From positions 10,924,501 to 10,988,500 of the forward strand of contig NC_091113.1 in assembly GCF_024713975.1 (NCBI RefSeq): a stretch of 64,000 nucleotides of DNA, written 5' to 3'. The translations under genes were made by a program, and so were the position numbers. This DNA is from Paralichthys olivaceus (Eukaryota; Chordata; Actinopteri; Pleuronectiformes; Paralichthyidae). The stretch's first letter is position 1; every line of letters begins with the position of its first letter. The notes under the pieces were generated by a model. The model searched no databases. It was not told the origin of the DNA and saw nothing but the letters and a program-made list of their open reading frames with translations. Positions 30,150 through 41,108 of the stretch are shown in pieces.

Positions 30150-30720
30150 GATGGTGGATGTTACTTAACTATTGCTTTCCAGCCACGTTGCTCTGCCTCA
30201 AATGCCATGTCTTCATTCTGCAGCCTTCTCTTCTCGTTCGCTTCATCCACAGCATCCTCCCAGAGGACTGGATCCAGTGTATCCATCTCAAGGTTTTCCA
30301 CCAATCTCTCCCAGTCTCGGGCATGCTTCAGCAGACCACTCCTGGTCAGTGGAGGAGTCCCCTGTTCAGCCTTCTGGACAAATCTCCTTTAAACTGAGCT
30401 TGATGTTTTGGGTGCCAATGCATTGGTAGCAGTCTCTTTGTTTCAATTGTTGCTGCAAGGCATTTGAGTAGCTGGTTTTGTCTCCACGTACACCAACCTC
30501 AGGAGACACTTATTTTACAACACTTGAGGATGTGCCTGAGGGTAGCTGGAGCTGACCATAGTGGGCAGGATGGATCTTCGCAAGGGGAAGGACGTCATAG
30601 GTCGCTCTAGGCATAAAGCTAATCCTGCTAGCTTATCTTCCTTCTCCCTATGCTCTAATTTCATCCACTGCCCCTCTCTTGCTTGAGTGACAGCCTTTGC
30701 ACATCTTGCTTGATAGAAAT
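30150..30720 (-). mobile_element. decayed LINE retrotransposon 3' fragment
   Basis: Read on the minus strand, this region gives broken frames resembling the C-terminal part of a teleost LINE reverse transcriptase ORF. They include a segment like AVTQAREGQWMKLEHREKE, later ARDWERLVENLE, and DEANEKRRLQNEDMAFEAEQ. Several frameshifts and stops separate these pieces. It lies in the same orientation as csf3, directly downstream of its stop, so it may be part of the csf3 3' UTR. Confidence 0.5.
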
Positions 30721-30730
30721 AGAATTTAAA

Positions 30731-30762
30731 AAATAAATAATATTTTAGCAAATAAATAAATA
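30731..30762 (-). promoter_or_regulatory. csf3: AU-rich element downstream of csf3
   Basis: On the minus strand 30762-30751 reads ATTTATTTATTT (overlapping ATTTA pentamers), followed by TTATTTATTT at 30740-30731. It starts about 90 bases after the csf3 stop. Overlapping AUUUA motifs in cytokine 3' UTRs recruit mRNA-decay proteins, and mammalian CSF3 has such an element. Function here is inferred from position and motif. Confidence 0.6.
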
Positions 30763-30852
30763 GAATGCAATAACAAAAAAATGTCAGGATAAGGTACTTT
30801 TGGAACAAAAGCCAAAAGCATTTAGAGGGCGACACCCATTGCTTCATCTGCT

Positions 30853-33155
30853 TCAGCTCTCCATCTCCTCTTTGTTGCTCTGGTCCAGTTTCCTGAGGCA
30901 GCGGATGGCATCCTGCCCAAACGACTGGAGCTGCACCAGAGTCAGATGCGCCGCCACCTGAACCTCGTATTCCCCGTGTAGACGTAAAGCCATCGGGGTC
31001 GGCAAGGGCTGCAGCACAGCTTCTTTCTGGACCATTTTCTGCATCTGTAAGGTGAAAGGAAACAGCTTCACGTAGGTGCTACAAATGTAAATCATTTATC
31101 AGGGCAGATGGTGACTGATGGAAGCATGCTCCTACCTTGTTGATCTGAATGGTGAGGTCTCTGATGTCGGCCATTAGCTCTGTCACTTTGTTTTTGTTCT
31201 GCAGCCTTTCAGAAACAGCATTCAGTAAAGCCCGGTGCAGCTGAAAACCCTCAGACATGTGGGTCAAACAGGTATTCTAATAGAAAAGAATCAGAGTATA
31301 TCAGTCATGTTTTTTTCCAACTTATTACACCCAATGAAATTTTCCTCACTCGTTTGTAGATTCTTACCAAAGTGAAGTTTTCTGACACGGCTCTGAGCAC
31401 TGGAGCCGGGGGGATGCCAATGTTGGCTGCCATTATCTCAAGCTTTGCGTTTTCCGCGGAGTCTAGTTGCAGAGTCTGCAGTGGAGAGATAACACAAAGA
31501 TGTTATGGATGGATTGCAGCTGGGCATGCAACTGCAAACATGTACGTGTTTCCTTCACATGCTCTTAGGCCTACTTATTTGAAAAAAACATTGTGAGTAA
31601 AATGAGTCCATTTAGGTATTGTACAGTAAGGGTCATCATGTCAGTGTTAATTATTATATACTTCATAATTTATCATTATAGGGTCTGCATGTGTAATATG
31701 TAAACTAAGCATAAATCTACCTCTACAGTAGCACAGGTATAAATTGGCAAAAAATGGACACACTAGTTTAATACAAATGTATCAAACGTGCAGCACAAGG
31801 GTAAATGAGTGAAGCATTACATATTGTATGATTTAAAAAATTATATATTGATATTGTAACTATGGGCAATGCACAAAGACTGAGTTGGCTGTTCATTTAT
31901 GGAACTTAGAAATTAAACAATTGTCTGGACAAAACCTGGGAGAGTCCATTCATAGATTTGTAATAGTTCTGTGAGGGTAAGTTCATTTAGAATGTCTGTT
32001 TTGGTGTGTGTGTGTCTTCTCTTTGTCCTTTTCCACAGATATTTTGTTTTATAATGTAATATCGGAAGGAGATAATGATGTGTAAATGAGAGGTGTCTTG
32101 TAATCTGGAAGAGGGGATGGGCAAAATGCGTTGGCATGACACAGATATAAAAAATAGATAGATACTACCATGAAGTAACTCAACATTATCACAAATACAC
32201 CTAACAAACCAAAGAACTCAATATTATACCCTGATGATAAAAATAATATATGTATTTATCTATAGGCAACACCCCTCGACAGAATAGAGCATAAACCATA
32301 TGGAGATTGGCTGATTAACCCTGACAATAAATCACAGACCTCAGGGATCAAAGCTCTTCAGTAACTGCTCCAAGACACATCGTGAATAAAGGACCTAAAA
32401 ACAGCTTCCAATGATACAAGGACTCTTCCAGCTGATGTATGTAACTTTCCAACATCTCACAGAGAAATAATAATACTAACACATGGTCAGATTTCAGACC
32501 TTCGGTCATATGTAAAATCACGCAGCAGTCAGCCTGGATCACACAATGCATCAGTGTGTCTGCGGTGTCTCACCTCCGTGTGGATGCAGGATGAGTGCGC
32601 GTCGGGCACGGAGAGCAGGATCTTGTGCGCCAGGCTGCGGCTCCGGTGCACCAGCTCCTGGAACTGCGGCTCCTCAACAAGTGGGCTCCACGTCGGCAGA
32701 GGTGCGCTGCGGGCGAGCGTGGCCATGACAAGGCAGGGGACGGCGATTACTGCGAGAGGAGGAGAGCAGAGCGATTAGGACAGAACAAGGAGCTGTGTGG
32801 CACCAGAACGAGCCCATCCGCGTGAACCCAGCACAATGTGTGTGTGTGTGTGTGTGAGGCAAAGGAGGAACAAAGCCAGGCTCTCTGCTCGGCTGCAGCA
32901 CTGGACATGCCCTCCTCCAGGCTACATAGCTGCATGAGTTGAGAGTGAAGTCAGTGAAATGTGAAACCTGACACAAAACTAAATGCAGCAGTTAAACATA
33001 GCAAACAGGACCCTTTGGGCCAGTGTGGAATATAACCACCACCTGATATCTGCTCCTGCACCTCAGTGTGTTTCCTCTCTGAGTGTGAGGAGGTGAATGA
33101 GGAGCAGTGTTCCTTCATCAGCATGACCTCACTACTCACCAATCAGGATGTTCAT
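30853..33155 (-). CDS. csf3: granulocyte colony-stimulating factor (5 exons, 210 aa)
   Basis: Secreted four-helix-bundle cytokine that acts through the CSF3 receptor to drive neutrophil and myeloid development. Minus-strand exons: 33155-33140, 32749-32574, 31475-31368, 31276-31136, 31044-30853 (16+176+108+141+192 nt). All phases join, and the five-exon layout matches mammalian CSF3. Residues 1-20 form a signal peptide (start MNILIVIAVPCLVMATLARS), with predicted cleavage before APLP. The mature chain has cysteines at 60, 103 and 196, a GIPPAP loop near 84-89, an N-glycosylation sequon at N97 (NFT) and a C-terminal amphipathic helix (LTLVQLQSFGQDAIRCLRKL). Identification rests on this layout, its length (mammalian 204-207 aa) and its tail-to-tail position beside med24, as in human 17q21. 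Primary sequence is very divergent, as is normal for fish csf3. Teleosts carry csf3a and csf3b; which copy this is cannot be decided. Confidence 0.85.
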
Positions 33156-33226
33156 GGCCTCTGTTGGGGAACAGTCTTTTAAGTATTGACCTCAAGTGAA
33201 CACTGGTTAATACATAACCTTAAACA

Positions 33227-33236
33227 TATATATATA
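33227..33236 (-). promoter_or_regulatory. csf3: possible csf3 TATA box
   Basis: TATATATATA lies 72-81 bases upstream of the csf3 ATG on the minus strand. That position would allow a leader of about 45 nt. AT-rich surroundings make chance occurrence possible. Confidence 0.35.
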
Positions 33237-33640
33237 GTAGGTCCATGTGGGGGCTTCCCTCTATGTGTTCATGTGAACAAGTCTCGTAATGAGTAGTTGG
33301 ACATTTCCATGAAATTCATCAAATTCAAGTGTGTTGTGTCATATTTTATTTTAAGAAACCCAAATTATTGGGAACGTTGAAGAGATTGAGATGAATTAGC
33401 AGGTTTAGTCCAGACATGGTGTTGGATTTGCTGTTCTTTAATTTAACAATTTCCATAACACTGTAAAGAAAAGAGGATTTATTTAAAGAGTGACAGAGAG
33501 AAAACTAATAGCACTCCAAGCAATGATGATAATAAAGAATATAGAGTGTAAAGGATAACATTTATTTTTGAATTATAAGCAAGGAGAACATAATACCAAA
33601 AATAATCAATCAAACACATTTCAAGAACACAAATAATACA

Positions 33641-33770
33641 ATTATTATTATTATTATTATTATTATTATTGTTATTATGATTATTATTATTATGATTATG
33701 ATGATGATTATCATCATCATCATCATCATCATAATCACAATCATAATAATCGTAATTTATTATTAATGTT
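33641..33770. repeat. symmetric ATT/ATG-ATC/AAT repeat with fold-back potential
   Basis: An (ATT)n run passes into TTATGATTATGATGATGATT, then ATCATCATC, then ATAATCACAATCATAATAAT. The second half is roughly the reverse complement of the first, so the centre (about 33690-33760) forms an imperfect inverted repeat about the TGATGATTATCATCA core. Confidence 0.75.
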
Positions 33771-35374
33771 ATTCTTATGTATTCTTATGTATTATTATTA
33801 TTCAGTCTCCATCTGAGCGTAACAGAATTTAAGAGAACTGGAATTATACTGCCGTCAGAGGAAACAGGCATATCCTCTGACAGCAGTAAGGGGAAACTGA
33901 AAGTGCTACTATGCTTTTTGAAATTGTGGGGTTTCTGTTTTTTTGTGCATTTCTTTTTTTTCCCTTTCATTATGATCTGTGTGATCATCCTGTGTGGTGT
34001 TGGGCCATTGTGATTCCTCCATGGAGAGCGGCCTGCAGAGTTGACCTTTTAATGAATAGATCCAGAGAATGTGACGTCTCACACAAACAAATATAGGGAA
34101 GAAATATTTGTGATTAATGTTGAAATAGGAGTAGAGATGTGTGAGATTGTTGCAGCAATTAGACGGATCCAAACTACCTATACTTGGGGTCCTGGGAGAA
34201 TCTATATAGGTGCCCACTGATTCAGGCTTAGTTGATACAAGCATGACATCTAGTGGAAGTATATGTTTTAGAGATTTGACCTCAGTTGTTTTAATCTGTG
34301 GAAAGTCTGACTCTGTCGTATAAGACTTAATAATTTGATTAATTCGATTCCCATTCACAAGGACTTGATTTGATTGAATTCAGTAATGATTCAGTTGAGG
34401 ATATTTCTTTGTACAATAACAATTTTACCTGGATATGAAAGAAATTCCCTATCTAGCTTTCATCTAACACATTTTGTTGGGAGATATGTTTTACCAGTAA
34501 TTATTGTTTTATATTATTGTCATCATTTTGAAACCATTTCATACCACTGATATAATGATAACATAATTACATAATAGGTCACGCAGGTAAAAGGTATTTA
34601 TCAAATGATCGAACCTTTTGATGAATCAATATCAGATCATTCAAATTTAGATCAATTTCACTCAGAGAGTCCAACCTATGTCCAACCAGCAATTCAGAAA
34701 TCAGGATAATCTGACTGGGTGAATGAAATAAATGTGATAGGCAGGTTCAAATTGCAGAGAATAAAGTTGACCAATTGCGTGGGCACAGTTCTAGATCCAG
34801 GCCCGTCTTCATCGTGGCAGGAAAGTGAAAAGTGTATTTCTCCACACAGTCAAACAAACTGAGATTTTATCCTCCCAAATCATCCAGTAAATCCAAACGA
34901 ATACTGTTTGCTTGAGTTATGTAATCACCTCAAAGGTCACTCATGCTCTGACACAAGGCCCCTTGATCAGTCACTGTAGATACGTTACATCTGGCCATGC
35001 TCGATAGGTTGTGAAGTGAAGCTGTCAAATCTGATCCCTGAAATCCACACTGGTTTGATCTCCAGTCAATCCTGCACATGAAAGGAGGCCATTATTCACT
35101 GCTGGGGCATCGCTCTACAGCTTGATTTTCAATGACCCATTTGGAAAGCAATCACATGGATTATTTGATGTACCGTGTAACACAGTGTCACCTTTAGATC
35201 TGCCTGGTACAATGCAAGAGAAAAGTATGTGGTGAGTATGAGTACATTTAGTGCGATGTATCTTTTAGTCTGTGGAACTCTTTTGGTGTTTAAAATAAGG
35301 TTCAGCGTAATGAACAATGCTCATCCCTTCAACACACATTTAAAAAATGGACCCCAAGGTCAATCTGGAAGGAT
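33771..35374. other. intergenic stretch upstream of csf3
   Basis: AT-rich and without a supported gene. The longest frame (minus, 33909-34358, 149 codons) has no recognisable motifs, no splice context and biased composition, so it is treated as chance. Confidence 0.35.
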
Positions 35375-35596
35375 TTAAAGGTCCAGTGTGTATAATTTAG
35401 TGACATCTAGTGGTGAAGTTGCATGTTGCAGCTGAAAACCCCTCACTTCACCCTCCTGATGTACATATAAAGTGTTCATTCGAGGGTAAAAAAAACAACA
35501 ATTCGTACAATATAGGTGATAATACACAAGGATTTTTTTATATTAAATTTCTACCAATAGATCCCTTTCACTTAAATCTTAAACAGTGGACCTTAA
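35375..35596 (+). mobile_element. MITE with TTAA-flanked inverted ends (copy 1)
   Basis: Begins TTAAAGGTCCAGTGTGTA and ends CAGTGGACCTTAA, giving matching terminal inverted repeats. TTAA at both ends suggests a piggyBac-type target site. The interior contains TTTAGTGACATCTAGTGGTG, shared with the copy at 60923-61115. This short family is common in percomorph genomes, as I recall it. It is non-coding. Confidence 0.7.
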
Positions 35597-36160
35597 AGAA
35601 GTAAAGATGGGTTTTAAGATGACAGGCAAGGAGAGTATGCACAATACAGAGTTTTTACGTTGTCATAATTTTCTCATTTTTGTAAAGTAGAGGTTATTTT
35701 AATGTTAGATTACCCTGGATTCACAAAACTGGAAATAAAATGACCCAATTTTTGTGTTCCCACTTAACAATCACTGAATTTCACTGACTGATAATTATAT
35801 GATAAGATTATATAATCCCAAGATCATTTTGAGGACACTTATTGTAATTGACACTAATTGATGATTGGACTTTTTTTGTGCTGATTTGGTAAGACTGAAA
35901 CCACAGATTTACAGGGACGTCCAGGATTTGGTGATTGGTGGTGTTCTGGGATTTCACATCGAGTGAAAGTTAAGTGTCATGCTGAGTCCAGTTTCTTGGA
36001 AGCTGATTGAATTGAGGGATCAGCTCTTTCTCAAAGGAAGGAAGTTTTGTCAGAAGGGCACTACTTTACTCAAGAAATGATTTCACAACATATGGCAATG
36101 GTTTGACGTCAGATGTGACTCATCTTCTGATTCTAGAATAATATGACAATAACCAGTTTG
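35597..36160. other. intergenic stretch
   Basis: No gene or recognised repeat seen. Confidence 0.3.
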
Positions 36161-36164
36161 TGTT

Positions 36165-36570
36165 TGTATGCCTCTGCCAAACAGTCCAGATATTCCTGAC
36201 ACATCACATTCACAATAATATGAGGTCAGTGTGAACGTTTTCACTCGATCACTGAAAGTCCAAGTGACAACTGGACAAAATTTTACATCATATTCAAGAA
36301 GCCAAAAACCTCATCTGTCAGGCCCCCATGACTTTGATCTTTGACCTTTGACTACCAAATCTAAACAGTGAATCAGTGAGCCCAGGTAAATATTTGTGAG
36401 AAAATTTGAAAGGATTCCCTGGAGGTGTTCCCAAGATATTGCGTTCACAATGTAAAAGATGTATTTTGATATTTGTACAGAAATTTTAAGAAATTCCCTC
36501 AAGACATTAATGTAAAATCATGTTCAGAATGGGACGTATGGACCCATAAACATAATGCCTTCGTCCAGTG
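36165..36570. repeat. teleost dispersed repeat (TTTGACCTTTGAC type)
   Basis: Contains TTTGATCTTTGACCTTTGAC, AATTTGAAAGGATTCCCT, GATATTGCGTTCACAA and ends near GGACCCATAAACATAATGCC. These are landmarks of a very common fish dispersed repeat. The boundaries are approximate and the class is not certain. Confidence 0.5.
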
Positions 36571-38031
36571 GGTAAAACAGTAGAATGAAATGAAATCTAC
36601 ACTCATTACACAAACAATACTCTCATTTCAGTTGTTCCACATGAAAACACTATTCACCTCATGTACAACTACACAACTGTAATAATAAGAGAAGTATCCA
36701 TAAGCAGCCACTTGTACACTGGCGTGTCTTTACATGATATTATGGTATTCCATGGTAAAACCAATGTAGGTGTATATGTAATCTCATCCTGCTCCTCTGT
36801 TCTTTCTTCATGCTCACTGAATATTCTGTTATGTAGATTGGCATGCTCAACCAAGATAGACCAAGATTACCAATGCTTTAAAATGGGTAAAGTGGGAAAC
36901 TGCACTGAGGCCCATCAACATCAGGGGCCCTCAGGCTTCAGGTTATGGGTGTGGTATAGACTAAGTGGCAATTTACTTATTTGCAATCTTGTTTTACAAC
37001 CAATATTTAAAAATTAAGGGTAAAAGTCTGCATCTTAAAATAATCTTGATGCTACCCTGTCGATGATACTTACCTTCAATATTTAGGTTGATTTTATGCT
37101 TTTTATACTTATATATTTATACTTAATATTTAGTACTTAAAAACACTACTGTTTGCTGTGTACACTCTGTGTTGTGACCTTTAACCTGTAATTGAATGAC
37201 TGTTATTGCTGGTGTAAATTTCTAGGATATACAAAGTGTGTTTGACAATTACATGTTTTTGTTGTAATTGAAAAAATGTAAAGATAAAGGCATTCGTTTT
37301 CCTGACACTAACACACTTACCACAACAGGGGGAGCTGTGTAACACAAACTGAGTCTAGGAGCTTGGTAGTGTTTTCTCCTTGGACTGCACTAATCGACAG
37401 TCTTTCTTCTCTGGATAACCCCCTGCAGACACACGCACACACACACAAAGGAGACTATCTTAGATATTGACCCTCACACAAAGGATGTCCTTGTCACTCT
37501 CCTCAGATGCTGCATCTTAAGTGTCACCTTTTTAAGCTAAAAGAGGAAATTGACAGGCGCCCACACAGGCCCTCGCTGGGAGGTCCCTATGTGATCTCAG
37601 AGCTTGGAAACATTTTCACCTGCAACCTAATGCTGAACAGGGCCGTGCTCTGCGGGATTGGATGTGTCACCTTATCCCCCACTTTGTGTCCCATTACCCA
37701 GCAGTTGTAATGCTCACACCAGTGTAACGTGTCCGAGGTAGCAGGCGGGGCAAGCCGAGCTGGTCTGAAATTTAAATTAACCCGCAGGGACGTTTATGTG
37801 TGTGCTGGCCGGACAGAGGTGTTTCGTTACCAGTGCCCTCAGTCCTGGCATGCACACACACCTGTCGTACACACAGGTGAACAAAAGAATGTGCTCACTC
37901 ACATACATTCGCTGAAAGAAATACACACTCACACACATACACACATCTGTTACTAGGTTTATGTTTATCTCCTCTTGTGGCAAGACTGCCTTAACAGTGG
38001 CTGGTTTCAAAGCCACCGTGAGGCTCTGTTA

Positions 38032-38068
<37 letters not shown>

Positions 38069-40225
38069 CAGGAAATGTCAGAGAGAGAGGCTTACCATCT
38101 GTTTTTCAGTGCTGTTGAACCTCCTGCTTGTCACGAGAGGCCGTACCCGTGTGTCATCAAGATTAACTCTGTCAAGATCAATATCATTGCTTTCTGTGAA
38201 ACAAACTCATGGTGCATGGACTCTGTTAAGCAGGTATAGCCTACAAGAAAGAAAAAGCCAACTAGCTGCTTCTCCAGCTACGTATTTACCTTAAAAACCA
38301 GACATTGGTGTTAATTTTAAAAGTTAACCCTCAACAAGGAAGATGAGAACCATATTTCCCAAAATGTCAAATCGTTCCGCTGCCTTTGGGTAAAGGGTCG
38401 TCAGAAAATCTGGTGAAACTCACTCTGGTTGCCGCCATGACTCCTCTGGACTCTGAGTGAGCAGCCGCAGGGCAGTAAGAACCCAAGCAAGGGTAAGCCA
38501 GGCAGCAGAGAGGAGGGCAGCTGATCCCCTGCGGCGTTCTCCCCTTAATCTCTACCCGAGAAGTGGGTCACAATCGTCGATGGGTGCATTCCCAGACTTT
38601 CTGCTCAAGTGCTTTTTATGGCAGTCATAAATCATTCAGTGGTCTCGCTCTGCTCTGTGGGGGGGGGGAATCCTTGTTGACAAACCATTTCCCACATCTC
38701 AAGCATCTGATTTCCTTATTCAAGAGTGCAAGAGGTTATCCTTACCTTTGCTCCAAGGAAAAGAAGCACATCTTCAGAGCACTAAAGTCTCGTCTGGATT
38801 AGATTACGTCCACTCCCGGATACGTCTCCCTTTTTGGTTTATCTCACTTTGTATTGATGATTTCATCTCAAGAGAAGCAAATTCATCTCCCTCTTTGACC
38901 ACAGGCGAAATGCAAGCTTACCATCACAGGCAGCTCTTTTTAAATGGTCCATAGATGTGGTTTTGAAAACCTATGGGAGTGACTGCATCAGACAAAATGG
39001 CTCCCAGAGGAACCCTGTGCTTATTAAAGACACAGGAGAGGATGAAAAACAGCATAGAGAGCTCTCTCTAGATAAGCAGGTATACGATCATGAGGGATTC
39101 CACTGCGTCACCTTAATTACTCTGGGTGAAGAGGTGAGAGTGATGAGTGTTTGCTGAAGGGCTTTTCCTACCGGATTATGAAAAACCTGTTTTGATTAGA
39201 AGTCTCTCTCCCTCCCTCTTTGACAGTTGATCTGCAGCAGCCTCTCACTCTTTGAGTCTCAAAATTGACCTTTTTGACAATTAGATGTTACATGATTACT
39301 GTCAACATTTGCATATTATGCTAAGGAGTAATTCCAGAGCTGTGGCGTGTTTCTGGTATCAGGTTGGCATTAAATGCAAAGCCTATGTAAATAGTATTTT
39401 CATCTGGCAGAGAGCAGGACTCTTCAAACCCTCTATTCACCTACAGCATTCAATATAACTGCATTTGTATTGTATAAATCATTAAAGGCTCCTACAGGTT
39501 ATGAGAGTGCAATAGCAGCGGCTTCCTGTCAGATGCTCTTAACACATGGAGAGAGCTCTGGGAAGCTTGCTCAGCATGGTGCTCTGGTGCAGTACTACTA
39601 TCATAACATCACAGAATAACCAGTAGTTCCTTCATCATTTGCCAAAAGGTGGATTGATTCAAATTCAAAGTTTTCTTTAGTTTCCTGTGATACATTTGAT
39701 TGAGTTCAGAATGCAGAAAAAAAGGCCAAAACAACAATTTAAAAGGAAAACATTTTACTCATCGTATACTGGTGACTACTGTAAGAATTGAATGGAATAC
39801 AGATCACAAAGTTCCTCATTCTGGCTGTTACCCTCCATTCATATGGCTGTTTGCCTTCCTTTATTGTCTGTGTATGGAAGAGGTGCAGCAGGGTGCATGC
39901 ACCACTGGATAAATCCCATTTGTATCCCATATTTGGAGTTCACCAAAAACCCACTGCAGCTTTTTTTCTCCCTCTGAGTACTGGACCATCAACGGGGCCA
40001 ACATAAACTCCTAATGGGCAGCTGAAAGATTTATTTTAAATTATTCATCTGGGCTAAGTTGAATCGGCCCGGTTTTCTTGTGAAGGCATATGTCTCCTTG
40101 CCCACCTTGACTCTGTGACAGCAGCTAAGCACAACTGCCCGCGACTGATGACGGCTGTGTAATTGCAGGTTGTAGCTCCATCCTGTTTGGTTTGGGTTCA
40201 TGTTCCATGTGTGAGTCCATCCACC
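36571..40225. other. intergenic region between csf3 and lrrc3c
   Basis: Open frames here are short and partly microsatellite-driven (CA runs near 37434-37446 and 37920-37942, a TG run at 38034-38067). A poly-G run of nine is at about 38661-38669. I see no gene. Purine- and CpG-poor segments near 38.4-39.2 kb could hold conserved non-coding elements, but alignment would be needed. Confidence 0.35.
38034..38067. repeat. (TG)n microsatellite
   Basis: About 17 TG units, followed by ordinary sequence. The Val-Cys open frames across it are artefacts. Confidence 0.9.
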
Positions 40226-41020
40226 CTATACCACAGTACTAATGGTGGAAGACTCCTCTGACTTGCCCTGCTTGCTGGGCAATGACTTGAGATACTCCAG
40301 GTGCCTGCGGGCGTCCTCCTGGTTAGCCCTGACATAGTAGACGAGGTAGGAGATGACCATGGTGAACCAGCCAAACATTACGACCAGCATGGCCACATCT
40401 GTAGTCCTCTTCATCACCACACATAGATCTATGTCTGGTGCTAACAGGAAGGCAAGTCCTTGAACTCCTATTTCCTTGGGATCCGAAGTCTGGCACACGA
40501 TGCCAGTCAGTGATGCAGGCTCCAGGTCGACACGAGGCATGGCCATCTGCAAGTTGCAGTCACAGTGCCATGGATTGTTTGTTAGATTGGCGCGAGCCCT
40601 CAGGCCTTCAAAGGCCTCAGGGATAAACTTTACTAACTTGTTGGAGGACAGGTCCAGGAAATGTAGTGAGGAGCCCAGGCCTCGGAACGCCCCTGGTTCT
40701 AGCTGGCTCAATTCATTGTGTGAAAGATCCAGTTCAACCAAATGAGGCAAACCCGCAAATGCATTTGCTGGGACTGTAGTGAAAAGGTTGAAGTCCAAAT
40801 AGATGTGCCGCGTGTCATTGGGGATGTCCTGGGGAATCTCTGTGAGCTGCAGATTGCTGCAGCGCACCGTCTTGCCGCTGCTCTCACTCTCAGAGCAGTA
40901 GCAGCTCTTGGAGCAACTGGTGGCGGCGTGGTGGAAGCAGAGGGTCATTAGCACCAGGCTGTGCAGCAGCAAACACATGACCACCGAGTGGCGCAGTAAC
41001 CAGCCTGCAAGTAAGGACAT
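40226..41020 (-). CDS. lrrc3c: LRRC3-family leucine-rich repeat transmembrane protein
   Basis: Predicted type I membrane protein of 264 aa in one coding exon. Visible order: signal peptide about 1-35 (LRHSVVMCLLLHSLVLMTL), LRRNT cysteines C36, C40, C42 and C54, three leucine-rich repeats about 70-140 (LPHLVELDLSHNELSQL; LHFLDLSSNKL), LRRCT cap with NNPWHCDC at 148-155, transmembrane helix 208-230 (AMLVVMFGWFTMVISYLVYYV), and a short cytoplasmic tail with RRHLEYLKSLPSKQ ending STVV, a class I PDZ-type terminus. The start MSLLAG at 41020 is chosen because it aligns with the family N-terminus; an in-frame ATG at 41077 would add 19 residues. An acceptor (TTTTTATGTCACAG) ends at about 41108, so a 5' non-coding exon exists. 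The protein is close to LRRC3B in sequence; the csf3/med24 neighbourhood, as in human 17q21, argues for LRRC3C. Sequons lie at N68 and N145. Its biological role is poorly known. Confidence 0.85.
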   Translation of the reverse strand: MSLLAGWLLRHSVVMCLLLHSLVLMTLCFHHAATSCSKSCYCSESESSGKTVRCSNLQLTEIPQDIPNDTRHIYLDFNLFTTVPANAFAGLPHLVELDLSHNELSQLEPGAFRGLGSSLHFLDLSSNKLVKFIPEAFEGLRARANLTNNPWHCDCNLQMAMPRVDLEPASLTGIVCQTSDPKEIGVQGLAFLLAPDIDLCVVMKRTTDVAMLVVMFGWFTMVISYLVYYVRANQEDARRHLEYLKSLPSKQGKSEESSTISTVV

Positions 41021-41108
41021 TGTGGGACGCGGGCATGCTCCAAGAAAGACCACCTGGGTGCTCGGAGTGAAGTCCACATCAACCTCCCCTGTAGCTGTTG
41101 AGTCTGTG

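Noticed and set aside
33909-34358. 149-codon minus-strand frame
   Set aside because: No domain, no start or splice support, AT-rich biased composition; cannot be distinguished from chance or an old repeat.
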